The notes under the pieces are model-generated. The model did no database searches. It was not told where the DNA came from and was given only the letters and a program-made list of their open reading frames with translations. A stretch of DNA of 64,000 nt, taken from assembly GCA_026545225.1 (NCBI GenBank), contig CM048853.1, forward strand, positions 45,896,755 to 45,960,754, in the 5' to 3' direction. Origin of the DNA: Cornus controversa. Lineage: Eukaryota > Streptophyta > Magnoliopsida > Cornales > Cornaceae. Positions 63,536 to 64,000 of the stretch are shown in pieces (positions within the stretch are counted from its first letter, which is position 1; the number at the start of each line of letters is the position of its first letter). A program made the position numbers and the translations under genes.

Positions 63536-64000
63536 CATGAAACAAAAAAACCAACAAACAAAAGCATTTAATTTCCTCAAAAAGGTAGGAATAATGTTAG
63601 ATAGTATAACATCCCATAACCACAATTAAATAACCTCTCCATCCCTCTCTAGCTCTCTCTCGCATATCAAGAAGCATGTGACTGTAGCTAGATTCTCGTG
63701 TTCATCACCTCACCCAGTAGTGTGTGAAATGATCATAGTTATCCACTGCAGTACAGCAAATCGTAAAACAAACGAATCCAACATGCAACTAACTAAAACT
63801 AAGCATGCCCAATTAAGTTAAGTGCCATGAGATTAAGAACAAAACCTGAAATCTGCACATATAGTAATCATCTCCAAAGAAAGCTCGCATGCCCTCAATG
63901 GGCTTCATCTTAGGATGCCTAGGCCGAAAAGGCAAGGTGAGAGACACCAAGGCCTTGACTCTATCAGGCCGAAACAAGCACAAGTGCCATGCAACCATAG
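61937..64000 (-). CDS. Soluble epoxide hydrolase, alpha/beta-hydrolase fold (5' part outside window)
   Basis: Three exons seen on the minus strand: beyond 64000 to 63846, 62672-62428 and 62183-61937 (with stop), GT-AG, phases 0 and 2 consistent; about 214 C-terminal residues. The protein hydrates epoxides (for example fatty-acid epoxides for cutin or defence) to diols in the cytosol or peroxisome. Seen: MVAWHLCLFRPDRV, which directly follows the nucleophile motif GHDWGA in this family (that motif lies just past the window edge); the lid tyrosines in DDYYMCRFQ and NYYRAFDL; the acid Asp in VGDEDMVYTTPG; and the catalytic His in EGAGHFINQERA. All residues that can be checked are present. Plant enzymes of this group are about 310-320 aa, so about two-thirds is visible. 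The first intron seen (1,173 bp) carries an (AT)n tract. Confidence 0.93.
63502..63533. repeat. (AT)n microsatellite in epoxide hydrolase intron
   Basis: About 30 bp of AT repeat. Confidence 0.9.

Overview
This is nuclear DNA of a flowering plant, most likely a core eudicot. The evidence is GT-AG introns, an AT-rich background with many (AT)n microsatellites, plant-type LRR receptor-like kinases, a plant ribosomal protein gene with a telo-box, a plant epoxide hydrolase, and a dense load of Ty1/copia, Ty3/gypsy, TRIM, MITE, hAT-like and PIF/Harbinger remains. The species cannot be named from this window.

Layout. (1) 1-41,100 is a tandemly duplicated locus of MIK2-type LRR receptor-like kinases, all on the minus strand. 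RLK1 (5,954-9,509) and RLK2 (20,523-24,183) look intact, each with two exons and about 865 residues. RLK3 (33,089-35,970) carries a 13-bp deletion in the kinase N-lobe and has lost most of its upstream region. Behind RLK1 and RLK2 lie relics of a second kinase gene (last-exon fragments near 10,292 and 25,870), and behind all three lie copies of a second upstream region, so the ancestral unit probably held two kinases. Copies of a non-coding 'A module' (near 1, 12,460, 25,430, 28,140 and 39,860) mark the unit boundaries. Each copy has taken different transposon insertions, so empty and filled sites can be compared inside the window. (2) 41,100-56,650 is a transposon zone: a 2.9-kb solo LTR, a tandem duplication, a dead PIF/Harbinger transposase, a 6-kb copia element with a solo LTR nested in it, and a 2-kb element with inverted ends. 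(3) 56,800-64,000 is ordinary gene space: the 60S ribosomal protein eL18 gene (plus) and the 3' two-thirds of an epoxide hydrolase gene (minus, cut by the window end).

How the parts relate. The receptor kinases are predicted plasma-membrane receptors of the family that senses peptide or cell-wall signals. RLK1 and RLK2 have several W-box cores upstream, which fits stress-responsive WRKY control (inference). The eL18 and epoxide hydrolase genes are unrelated neighbours. Eight insertions have identifiable target-site duplications: solo LTRs at 13,129-16,256, 41,103-44,051 and 50,790-52,040; copia elements at 28,289-31,135 and 47,915-53,906; MITEs at 12,630-13,043 and 19,111-19,374; and an hAT-like element at 39,037-39,843. 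A TRIM at 38,017-38,998 has a probable one. No CRISPR, operon or bacterial feature is expected or seen. I found no convincing novel multi-gene system; the most interesting material is the fast-evolving kinase array and the regulatory-looking repeats in the retrotransposon leaders.
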